Positions 45,505 to 56,000 of a stretch of DNA of 64,000 bases are shown here, piece after piece. The DNA is taken from NCBI GenBank assembly GCA_958295665.1, contig OY282559.1:254328461-254392460 (forward strand), read 5' to 3'. The position numbers were made by a program, and so were the translations under genes. Below the pieces are notes generated by a model that was given only the letters and a program-made list of their open reading frames with translations, was not told the origin of the DNA and ran no database searches. Position 1 is the stretch's first letter. Every line of letters starts with the position of its first letter. The stretch is from Tipula vernalis. Taxonomy: Eukaryota; Arthropoda; Insecta; Diptera; Tipulidae.

Positions 45505-46643
45505 GGAGAACGCCACTGTGACCTACCATTTCCAAGTGCTTAGTTTGGTATTTTTTTTTGAGGAATGGGTTGGGTTTAGAGAAAAAAACTTTTAGGCTAT
45601 ATTTGGCATATATTTAAGTAAACAAAAAAATTTTGTTATGTAAAAAAAATTTAGAAATGGCGGCGCAAGAGTAGCTTTAGTAGAAGTGATTTTGACTGCA
45701 GTCGCTCCACTGCACGCAGCAGAAGTGTCTTAAATTTGTTCCTGGAACAAAAAATAAAATATTTTCATGAAATATATTAGTTTTAGCATCGAAGTACCTG
45801 AGGAAATTAAAAAATCCGAGAAAAATAGAGACAAGTTTGCAGAAAAAGTTTCATTTTTCGACTATATTTTTCGTATAAAAAGTTGTATATCTTTTTAATT
45901 TTTAATGAATCAAAAAAACTCATGTACTTCGATTTTAAATCTATTTAAGAAGATACAGTTAAAATTTTAAATCGGTTGAAAAAAATTGATTGAGTTTTGC
46001 TGCGGGCAGATTTCCAAAACACGGTTTCGAGAAAAACGTTTTTAGTTTTTGGTATCAATAACTTCTCAATAACTTTTGGAATTTTTTTACATACCACTAA
46101 TCAGCAATGCCAGCTCCATACAGTTCTCCTTCTACGTTGATATACGCTACATTTCTGGCCTTGGAAGCTGCCAAATCTCTGCATGTGAAATTCTCTTGGC
46201 ATCACTTTCAACGCAGAAATTATAACAATTAGGCCCGATTTTCACACCTATTGTTTCTAAAACTTGAGCAAGGATAGAAGACCGTCGTTGAAAGTCATTG
46301 TAGCAATGAATATGTACACAAACAGACGCGCACTCCGAAAATGCGCTTCAGCTGATGGACATTTTTTTTTTCAGCGCACCTATAGGTCAAAAAGAGAACT
46401 TATTTCAGTCGGTAACTTAATTTCTAAGGATAATAAAATTAAATGAAAAAGAAACTAAAAATAACAGGGTTATATTGCCGACAGCATTTTTCGGCTCTTA
46501 TAGAGTTCTAAGGAAAATGCTTGAAAACCTTCTAAAAATTTTTTTTAGCTATAAACGAATTTGTATCATATTATTGAGGGTCTAAAGGATTTTTTAATGG
46601 AAAAAAAAAACGATTTTTTGCAAATCTCACAGTGGCGTTCTCC
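45505..46643. mobile_element. 1.1-kb inverted-repeat element with GGAGAACGCCACTGTGA ends
   Basis: GGAGAACGCCACTGTGA at 45505-45521 is repeated inverted at 46627-46643. The target duplication is unclear. The interior holds a minus-strand coding relic (46100-46300) and otherwise AT-rich DNA. Confidence 0.6.
46100..46300 (-). pseudogene. possible transposase C-terminal relic
   Basis: The minus strand from about 46297 reads NDFQRRSSILAQVLETIGVKIGPNCYNFCVESDAKRISHAE and, after a stop, ENCMELALL-like residues. I recall comparable (IG)VKIGPNC...DA.R endings with a YGAGIAD-like terminus in large insect transposase-like families, possibly Mutator-type, but cannot place it. Its position inside an inverted-repeat element supports a transposon origin. 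Confidence 0.35.
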
Positions 46644-46663
46644 CTTAAAATAAATTTTATTTA

Positions 46664-47550
46664 CAGTGAAATCCGGCTATAACAAACCCCGTTTATTAAA
46701 AACCTCCGGTTATTACAAACTTTTTGAAAATTCTTCGGATATAACAAACTTCGGTTATAACAATATAGCAAAATATGCACATACATATAAAAATTAAACA
46801 AAACGAAATAAAGAATGGCTGGTTTTCACAAATAGCACTGTAGAATACAATAATACATACACAAAATTTGTATACAGAAATTCTTATGTACGAAAAAATA
46901 ACATTGATTTTTTATTAAAAAATCTTTGTTAAAAAGGTTGTATTGGTAACTTAACGGGATATACATATTATCTATTTTTTTGCTTTCATCTACGTTCATT
47001 TTTGGTTCACAGTTTGTTAAAGCAAGTAAATTTGGATTTTCGTATTAAAAATTATCAAGGACCTCTAAAAATGGACAGAAAATTAAAACGAAAAGCAATT
47101 TTGTTAAAAGACAAATTACAAATTTTACACCTAACCAATAAAAAAGAAAAAAACTGCGATGAAATTGCGCAATTATTCGGTATTACAAAATCAACTGTTG
47201 CAAGCATAGTGCGAAATCGTGTGAAATATGAAAGTGAAAGAACGGAATGTCAAAAAAGGAAAAAAATTCGCCCTGGTAATCATCCCAAATTGGAACAGGC
47301 ACTCATCATATGGCTAAAATCGATTAGACAAGCTGGAGTTTCTATCAACGGTCCAATTTTTAAAGAAAAGACTGTAAAACTGGCTAAAAAATTAAATTTT
47401 TTCGATTTTAAAGCTACTGATGGATGGCTCGACTGTTTCAAAAAACGGAATTCAGTCCATTTCAAAAACATTGTGGTGGACAACTTGTTTGTATCGCGAG
47501 ATACGTGTACGGACTGGTTAAAAAATAAATTACCGCTGTTAATTTACTAT
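46664..47550 (+). mobile_element. pogo/Tigger element, 5' half
   Basis: It starts with TA/CAGTGAAATCCGGCTATAACAA at 46664, a Tigger-type terminal repeat with internal repeats of TCGG(A/T)TATAACAAACTTCGG. The transposase N-terminus follows. The element stops near 47540-47560, where an unrelated endonuclease frame begins; no right end was found. Confidence 0.75.
47071..47545 (+). pseudogene. pogo/Tigger transposase N-terminal half (CENP-B-like DNA-binding)
   Basis: From the second ATG (47071, MDRKLKRKAILLKDKLQIL) the frame gives a psq/CENPB-N helix-turn-helix (EIAQLFGITKSTVASIVRNR). A CENPB/Tc5-type second helix domain follows, with HPKLEQALIIWLKSIRQAGVSINGPI, then KLAKKLNFFDFKATDGWLDCFKKRN. 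It ends at DTCTDWLKNKLPLL. The DDE catalytic core that should follow is absent. I prefer 47071 as the start, because the earlier ATG at 47002 precedes the conserved region by 23 residues without similarity. The open frame runs on to 47748 through unrelated sequence. Confidence 0.85.
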
Positions 47551-47569
47551 AAATTTACGTGCTCATGTA

Positions 47570-48171
47570 CAAGATCTTCAATTAGACAAAATATCATCGT
47601 CAATTTTCTGATTTTTTCGGAGACGTGGGATAGTGACAACATTATAGAGATTCCAAATTTAAGGGCAGGTGGCGTTGCAATCTATTATAATGTAAATGAC
47701 GGAAGCCGTGTTGTCACCCGCAAATTGACATCAATGCACTTCAACTAGAATCCTGGTCGGTTCAGGTTTCTAAAGTGGGAAAAATACTATATGTGCTTGC
47801 GAAAGCAGATTAGACCATGACACATTTATAATTATTGCGGCGATTTACATTTCTCCCAACCAATCGATGGAAAATATTATTCAATTTATCCACGAGAATT
47901 TGATAAAATAAACGCCAAAAGTATCGCGGATTTCAATGATTTTGAGTGGGGATTTCAATGTGAATTTTGCATTAGATACGGTGCTCCCTTTGATTCAATT
48001 CCTCAATACAGAATTAAATTTAAAAATGTACAGCAGCCGTACTGAATCGACAACGCGATCAAAAATAGTTATCGAAACGATATGTTAATAGAATTCAAAC
48101 TAGAGCATTCGTGTCCTACTTTAGTTACCATAAGCCATTCGTCGAAATAGAAAACATGGAGTCGGAATAAT
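47570..48171 (+). pseudogene. EEP (AP-type) endonuclease tail, Helentron-like
   Basis: In three frames: FLIFSETWDSDNIIEIPNLR and AGGVAIYYN (47610-47700), LIIIAAIYISPNQSMENIIQF (about 47830-47890), MILSGDFNVNFALDTVLPLI (about 47935-47995) with the catalytic GDFN. LNTELNLKMYSSRTESTTRS (about 48005-48065) and RYVNRIQTRAFVSYFSYHKPFV (about 48080-48150) follow, then a stop. SETW, GDFN and S.HKP are the marks of AP-type endonucleases. The wording of the last blocks is what I remember from the C-terminal endonuclease of Helentron Rep/Hel proteins rather than from ordinary LINEs; that assignment is inference. No helicase is present. Confidence 0.65.
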
Positions 48172-48303
48172 AAAATGTTAAAAAAAAACTTCGAAATTTT
48201 GTTTGTTGTTTTGTATTATGATGAATAAACCCTCTAATTATCCCACTCCTGATACTGCATTCGTCTCATTCTCTCGCTGCTTAGATTCCGGAAAGTTTCA
48301 CTT

Positions 48304-48791
48304 CTACTGCGTGTGAATTGCACACACATTTTTTTTTCTCCCACCTTTAACTCTTATCCACTCAGTTTCTCGAGCTAGTTCTTCTTCATCCTTATGATAC
48401 TCTTGTGGAGTTGTATTCTGGTTAAGAGTACGCACATGCATCCATGCAATTGTAACATTCAGTTGCTTGTTTATATTGTTGGCTTCAACTAATGTATTAT
48501 TAGCTCTACACAATTCATTGTAAAATTTTTCTTCGTTTGTAGAACGAGTATTGTGGCTGCTGGCCCAATGGAGGGACTACCGCCTCTTAGCGGAGAATAC
48601 GATACTTTCTTACCCCTCTGGAAGGGATATGAATTATCCATTTCTGTTTCACTCAATTGAGCTTGTTTATTCACCAACATGTCTTGGGATTGGTTAAAAT
48701 AATTGTAGTATAGCAATGGCTGGTCTCCCCCAGAATCCATGAGGCCGACCTCCGATGAGGATGGATTTACCTGAGCTACAATGTTATGCAC
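48304..48791 (-). pseudogene. unrecognised protein relic, one frameshift
   Basis: The minus-strand frame from 48791 (MHNIVAQVNPSSSEVGLMD...) shifts near 48530-48560 to ASSHNTRSTNEEKFYNELCR and ANNTLVEANNINKQLNVTIA, ending in GGRKKNVCAIHTQ. Codon use and composition look protein-like on both sides of the shift, and the second part could be a short coiled coil. I do not recognise the family. It could be a processed host-gene copy or an unlisted transposon ORF. Confidence 0.4.
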
Positions 48792-49985
48792 CGCTTTATG
48801 TACAAATTACATAATATAAAATAAAGCTTTTTTGTAAATAGAAATATATATGTATTAGTATTAGAATTATGCCAATCGGCTATTATATAAATAAAAGATT
48901 CTTCAGTCTGATCCGGATCACCAATTAGTACGTTTGTAACTAAATATCATAAACTAACTAAATATGTTGTTTAAATTAAATTATTTAATAATAAGATACC
49001 ACATGGCCGTGACTTAAATTGTGCGAAAATTTACTTTACGTTAGTTTATATTTGTTAAAATGTGTAATTTATATTTATGTGCGCGAAAATATTTGTAATG
49101 CAAAAAAAAAAAATGTTCCTGAGCTTTTGCACGTACAAATCGGATAAGTTATTTATATATATTTAGTTGGGAATTAAAATTTACAATCCAACAACCGCAT
49201 TTGAAATTAAAATATTTATACCACAATTTATGCTGAACAGCCATTTATGTCAAGTAAACTAGATTTTCAAAAACGGCTCATAATTTAGTCATTCATGCTT
49301 AACAAACGGAATTTTCGACAACGGGAAGTATTCATCTGATAAAAACCCCCGTTTTTCTAACATTATTTCAGGTGATAGTAAATAAATTTTATATTGAACA
49401 AAAACTCTTTCCGGATTTTTGTATTTTTTTTGTAGAAATTTCTATTTGATTTGAATTCCGGCAAAAATTATTGCTAAATTTGGGCGCAAGTAATTGCAGA
49501 GCGAACTTCCATGTGTGTAGAACATGGATTTTAATAACGGAAATTTTAATTGATGATTCATAGTCAACAGTCATCATCATTGATTATAACTGCAGCCAAA
49601 AACAAAAATTCAACAGAAGCCATCATTTACAACTATAATACTCGTATTATATTGTTGCAAATTGTACAATTTTTGTAAAACCGTAAGTCAAGCATTACTT
49701 TTGTTTTATATGGACCGATACCAATTTACAGATAAGAATACGTGAGCTTTATTTATAGTGATTAAGTGTTAAGATCATATTGGATCGATTTTTTTTTTCC
49801 TTTTCGGTTTTTTTTTAGCTTTAAATTTACATATTTTGCTTTGAGTTTTTATTTTAAATAATGAGTTTATGTAATCGCGTTTACATATATACAGTCGTAT
49901 CAATGATTCTCATTACTAGAGTGTGCCCTACAAAATTATTCAAATTTTAATATTGGCGAATAGCGAAAAACAGTTCAACATTTTT
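48792..49985. other. AT-rich upstream region of the gypsy element
   Basis: No gene. The 5' LTR of the gypsy element should be here, but its borders could not be read because no 3' LTR is in the window. TTGGCGAATAGCG at about 49953 could be a primer site; this is weak. Confidence 0.3.
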
Positions 49986-49988
49986 TGA

Positions 49989-51440
49989 ATGACAACTCGA
50001 ATTGAACAAAGATTATTAAAAATTTACAATGATACTACTAAATTAATTAATAACATTGAAAGCACTGAACATCCTGAACAGTCGAAATATAAAATTCTTG
50101 AAAATCTGCGCATCCAATTTGATTTGTATGTGGCAAGTTCCGATAAGTACATACACAAACTTTCTGAAATAAAACAGACCAGTTGCTATCGTCAAAGAGT
50201 TTTGTTAGAACTTAAATGCAAAAAAGTGTGTTGAATCATTAAATTTTGAATCCGATTCTGATTTAGCTAGCGACGTAATAATTTCTGACACAGAATCTGA
50301 TTTAGAAGAAACGGCAAATCTTTCACAATCGTTTTCTTCTCCAATTCAAATAAATAAACCTTCATCAGAAAAAATAAAACCAATAAAGTCACCATCAAAA
50401 TAATCAGACCACTCCGAAATGACTGATTCTTTCGAATTAAAATTGGCTAATGCCATTATTCCTGATTTTGACAGTAACCCCAAAAATGTAGAAGATTTTA
50501 TTGGCAAGTGCGAATTTTACAACAGCCAGCTAAAAGTTAGTGAAAAAGACAAATTTCTTCAGTTTCTCTTAAAAGTGAAAATATTAAGTAAAGTTAAATC
50601 AAAAATTAGTATAGAAACCTCCCCCACCATGTTTGAATCCTTTAAAAAACTTATAATGGACCGATTTTCTAGTAAAACTATGAAAGAAAAGAAAATGGAG
50701 CAAATGATCTCTTTACGAAAACAGAATGATGTAGCTAATTTTGCTATAAAATTAGAAAATATTTGTGCGGATTTAATTACACTAAAAATGAATCAAAAAG
50801 AAGAAAATGATAGGAAGACAATAAAATCAGAAGTTGAAGAAGCTGCTGTATAAATAAGCACCAAGGGATTAAAGCGGATTGAAATCCGTCAAGCATTAAT
50901 TTTTAAAGAATCGACGTCTCTATCAGATGCCATAAAATTTGCATTGGAAACAGAAGCTAAATTAGGAACTTCAACGAATTCGGATATAGCAATTAATCGT
51001 TACTCCGCTCCAAAAACCCATTATTATCGTGGAAATTTTAATTCAGAAAATGGACGTGGTAATTTTCGAAATTTTCGAAGCTCCAATACAAATAGTTTTA
51101 GAGACAGCAATAAATTATTTCAACCGAATCAAAATTTTAATAGATAATTTGAAAATTATAGGGGACATAATAGTTCTATTTATTATAATCAGCATCAACA
51201 AAAGTCTCGCCCGTCTAATTATGGAAATTCTTATAACCCATCTACCAGATACAATAATAAAATTTTTTTTCGTGGAAATGGCCGTGGCAATACTCGTACA
51301 TTTAATATGCCCTGTTCAAATTCTTACAATCAAAACATAAATGACAATCGACCAAAAATATTCATGTGGTTGACATTGACAAAGAGTCGGGAAATGATTC
51401 CGGCCCTCAACAATAAATCATCAACCGGTTGGGGGCAATG
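49989..51440 (+). pseudogene. gypsy Gag, decayed
   Basis: The ATG at 49989 opens a helical N-terminus (IYNDTTKLINNIESTEHPEQ). A frameshift near 50220 leads to an acidic Ser-rich segment and a stop at 50401. The capsid-like part (LANAIIPDFDSNPKNVEDFI, then KCEFYNSQL and SFKKLIMDRFSSKTM) then runs to a stop at 50851. After that comes an Asn/Arg/Gly-rich tail (GRGNFRNFRSSNTNSFRDSN, NNKIFFRGNGRGNTR) in place of a zinc knuckle. Arg/Gly/Asn-rich tails are common nucleic-acid-binding ends of Gag in this group. It is broken by at least three stops and a frameshift. Confidence 0.75.
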
Positions 51441-51479
51441 ACGTATCTCCAACTATTATATACACATTTAATAATTAAG

Positions 51480-52203
51480 CGGGTTGCAATTTTATTAAAA
51501 TTTCAACTTTAAATAATGCAATATCTATTTTAATGGTGGATAGTGGTGATGGTGTTTCAATTATTAAAAAATCTAAAATGGAAAATATTCATGAAATAGA
51601 CTATAGTGTTAAATGTATTATTGAAGGTGTAACAGCTGGGAGATTTGAAACGTTGGGGAAAGTCTCTTGTAAAATAATTTTAGAAAACGAAGTAAGGTTG
51701 GTGCATGAATTCCAAGTTGTGCCTGATAATTTCCCTATGGAGACAGACAGAATTATAGGTAGAGATTTTTTAAAAAAATATAAGGCCAATATAAATAACT
51801 CTACATATACATATTTTAGAAATTCAAGCAGGCAATAATACACTATTCGTACCATTACATGATCGAATTAAAGACTCGATACTAATCCCTGCTAGAAGCG
51901 AAGTAATTCGACGGTTAGATATTCCAATATCTGTGCCATCCATAATTTTATCTAATGAAATCGAAACTGGAATATATATAGCCAATTCTATTATAACTGA
52001 TAAGCCTTTCGTTAAAATTTTAAACACCACATTATGTGATAAAAAAATCAATTTATTTAAACCCAAAATGATTCCACTACGATTCTATGAAATTTATGGA
52101 TTTAAACAAACATTTTCAAATTCAAATGAGCGATTCAAGCTTCTTCAAAACGAAATTGATGTTCCTGTTAACAATAAACAATCAATACTGGATATATGTG
52201 AAC
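51480..52203 (+). pseudogene. gypsy protease and linker to RT
   Basis: LMVDSGDGVSIIKKSKM holds the aspartic-protease active site (DSGD where DTGA is usual), and RIIGRDFLKKYKANI is the second conserved block (ILGRDFL-like). After a frameshift near 51830 the linker runs on (LFVPLHDRIKDSILIPARSE, then PISVPSIILSNEIETGIYIAN) and is cut by BEL-2 at 52203. Confidence 0.75.
52199..52203. repeat. BEL-2 target duplication TGAAC (left)
   Basis: TGAAC at 52199-52203 is repeated at 59442-59446 on the other side of BEL-2. Confidence 0.95.
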
Positions 52204-52974
52204 TGTTGGATGCAAACGCTTACCGATGATTTCCACAATGAGCAATGTCAATTGGTTCAATTGACTGAATTGTAAACGCTCGCGAATGGTATCCAAGAGA
52301 TTGCTATTTGAGCGTGGACTGTATTTTCTTTTATAATTTTGCGCCTTACACAAATTAAATCTTCTCACAATTGCATTAAAACAAAGAGAATTGTGTTTAT
52401 AAATTATATCCAATATTTTATTATTTGCAATTAATTTATTTGTGTTAAAAATGGTTTTTTATTGAACGTTTGAGTAGCACTGTCTGTATTTCCACCTTTT
52501 TTTTTTTTTTTTTTTTTTTTTTCACCAAAAAAAGAATACGTCAAATTAATTCAAGTGGTCGTGGTGGAAACTACAATTTCGATATATTTAGAGATTCGAG
52601 ATTATTTCATAATTTGTTATTTCGTCATATAAAATATTAGAATTCCTCTACTTGCAATTTTGACAGATTTTTTAGTTGTCAAAACAATTATAAAATCGAG
52701 GTGAGAATAACTTAATTTAATTTACATATAATTATTACTGATTAATTAATACTAATAATATTTTTTAGATACAAATTGTAATTGGAATATCTTGAGATAA
52801 GTAGTAAATGTTAGTAAAAATAATATATTTGTAATTATAATGTTGTGATGTTTGTTTTGTTTCAGCTCAGCTGATGTGATAATGCAGTGAACAGATGATG
52901 TTGGACGGTGGATACCATATGTATGCCAATCTTTTTTTGTAGGGTTTTTTTATTTTCAGGATGAAGTCTTAACA
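52204..52974 (-). repeat. BEL-2 3' LTR (771 bp)
   Basis: On the plus strand it starts TGTTGGATGCAAACGC and ends GATGAAGTCTTAACA. It contains a T-run of about 24 bases near 52500. It is nearly identical to 58677-59441. Confidence 0.95.
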
Positions 52975-53009
52975 TGCCGGGCCCCTTAAATCCACTGGAT
53001 TTAATATGA

Positions 53010-56000
53010 TTATTGATTAGTTTTGTGTATATCATCCGAGCCATCAACGGACGATTCATTAGGTATAGGTAGTCGACATAACTTGTGAATTGGTCGAGTC
53101 GTCTCGCCCGATTTTGTTTGTAAAGTGACTACTATAACTAGGCCATCCGACCCAGGATGCACCTGCACTACCCTTCCAAGTGGTCACTGGCTGACTGGTA
53201 AATTTCGGTCATTAATTATGACAATGTCATTGAGTAAGATTGGTTCTTTTTTGCCCTTCCATTTCGTACGATTCTGCAGTGATGTCAAATATTCGTTTGA
53301 CCATCGACTCCAGAAATGTTGTGCAATCTGCTGGACCATTTGCCATCTCGTGAGATGAGATGAGTTTTTATTTGAAATATCCGGTTCTGGGATTTTTGTC
53401 GCGGCATGTCCAATCAGAAAGTGAGATGGTGTTAATGCATCGATATCAGTTGAATTTGTTCCACATAGCGGCCTTGAATTCAGGACACTTTCTATTTCGG
53501 TCAGCAATGTGTTCATTTCTTCCATTGTGAGGATTTGTTTGCCAATTACCCTGATGAGATGGAATTTGGTAGATTTGATGGCAGCTTCCCATATGCCTCC
53601 AAAATGGGGAGCGCTTGGCGGAATAAAATGCCACGTAATGTGAAATCTAGAAGAGTAATCTGAGATACGAATTGAGTTTTTTATTAATTTGTGAAATACT
53701 TCCCGAAGGCGATTATTTGCACCGATGAAGTTTGAGCCGTTATCAGAGAAGACTTCTCTGGGAATGCCTCGACGTGCGGTGAATCTTTTTAAGGCGCCGA
53801 GGAAGGATTCAGTGGTCATATCTCCAACCAATTCCAAATGAATCGCCTTGGTACTCAAACATATGAACAGGCAGATGTACGCCTTATACACTTTTTGGCC
53901 TCGTCCCCGAGTCAAGTGAATTGGTATTGGTCCGGCGTAGTCGATGCCCACTTGCAAAAATGGTCTTGTAAGTTGTACTCTACCACTGGGCAAGTTTCCC
54001 ATTAACTGTTCCTGCAGTTGTGCTTTGAATCGAGAACATATTACACATTTGCGCACGATTTCCTTGGCCTTTGATTTTCCGGCTGGTATCCAATATTCTT
54101 GTCTGGAGATTTGCATAAGAAGTGTTGGTCCTGCATGCTTGTTATCGAGATGAACATCTTGGAGTATTAAAGCAGCAATCCTTGATCTTTGGTGAAGGAT
54201 AATTGGGTGTTTCGTTGAAAATGATGCGACACTGTTTTCCAATCTTCCTCCCACACGTAGAATACCGTAGTCGTCCAAAAATGGGTTTAAGGAAAGTAAA
54301 GAACTTTTTTGAGTAACAGGCCGGTTGGCTTGTAGTAATGAGATTTCATTTGAATAGTAAGTGAATTGTTCAACCTTACATATTTGACGTTGGGCTTCGA
54401 AGAGTTCATTTCTCTCGAGGAAAAGGCCATCGATTCTCGTTCCTTTGGGACTCCGTGCATTGTTGAGAAACCTAGCTATGTAGGCAAATACTCTTTGGCA
54501 CTTTCGGAATGATGAGTATTTTAAAAATAATTCGTTGAACCAATCGTTATTGAGAGTAATTATTGCGAATAGTTTGTTGGTTTCTTCGTTTACATTCCCA
54601 TAGTTTGAGTTCTGTTTTGGCCAACATTCCAGTGGCTGGATTAACCAGCTGGGACCATTCCACCACAAGACGTTTTTTCTTAATTCGTCTGGCAGTTGCC
54701 CCCGAGAAGCGCAATCTGCAGGATTATCTGTTGATGAAACATGATGCCAATGTGTGCGGTTAAGAGAGTTGAGAATTTCAGCGGTTCGATTGCACACAAA
54801 TGTACTCCAGCGCCGAGGATGACTTGAAAGCCAATCAAGGACTATTTTTGAGTCAGTCCAGGCATATGTGTTATCAAACTTTAACTTGGTTGACCGTTTG
54901 ACGGAAGTGATTAACTTTGTCAAGAGAACGGATGCGCAAAGTTCTAGACGAGGTAAAGTCGGTGGCTTGATGGGTGATACCTTGGTCTTTGCGGTGATTA
55001 ATCTGATGTACACTTCGTTGTTACTATTCGTGATCTTGTAGTAGATTACAGCTGCATATGCGGATTGGCTGGCGTCACAGAATCCATGCATGTCAATGGT
55101 AGATGCTTTTCGTGTTTGAATGAATCGAGGGATCGTGATTTGAGTTACATTTTTTAGCTGAGTTCTTATTTGGTTCCATTGGCTAGCTTGGCTCTCGGTG
55201 ATAGCATCGTCCCAGTCGAAGTTGCTTGTCCAAAGTAACTGCATGAATATTTTGACTGGGATTGTGACGGGGGCTAACCATCCAAGCGGGTCGAAAAGGC
55301 GGCTGGCTTCTGAGAGAATGACTCGCTTAGACAACCTTTGAGTCGGTGTTAGATCTGACATGAAAGTGATTTCGTCTGTGGGTGGGTTCCAATTTACTCC
55401 TAACACCTTGACAGAAGAAGATGATTGATGAGTGTGACTATCTATCTGTTTTGGTTGTGTATCCTTGTGGTTGTCGGATAGAGAACTGAGCAACGGTTGA
55501 GAGTTTGATTTCCATTTCCTGAGTTGTAATCCATGCTTTCTTAGTAAACTGATGACTGAATCCCTCAATTGACAAGCTTCAGCAATGTCATCAGCACCGG
55601 TCATGAGATCATCCACATACATATTTTCAATAGTGGCTTGAGCAGCAAGAGATGATGTGGCCTGATTTTGAACAGCTATTTCCTTTAGTGTTTATTTATT
55701 TATTTATTTATTTATCAAAAAACATGGAATAAAGCATATAGCTTTTCTATTCCAACTATTATAAACTTATAAAATATAACATATAAACAAACACTAATTA
55801 GAAATTATTTTTAATAAAATCAAAAACCAAAGATTTAAATTTTGATAAAGGTCTTGCACTTCTTGTCGCTAGAAAAGGTGCTGATGCTAGTCCATAAGTG
55901 ACGGTGCGTAGACGGTAATGACGAATCGGTTGTGCAGAATCCTGTCGCCAAACGATCTTTTGGTACTTCATATCTTCATCGGCTATATTGATCTGGCGGT

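Noticed and set aside
45505..46643. Transib element because of CACTGTG in the ends
   Set aside because: The CACTGTG lies inside the repeat and not at the tip, and no Transib transposase motif was found.
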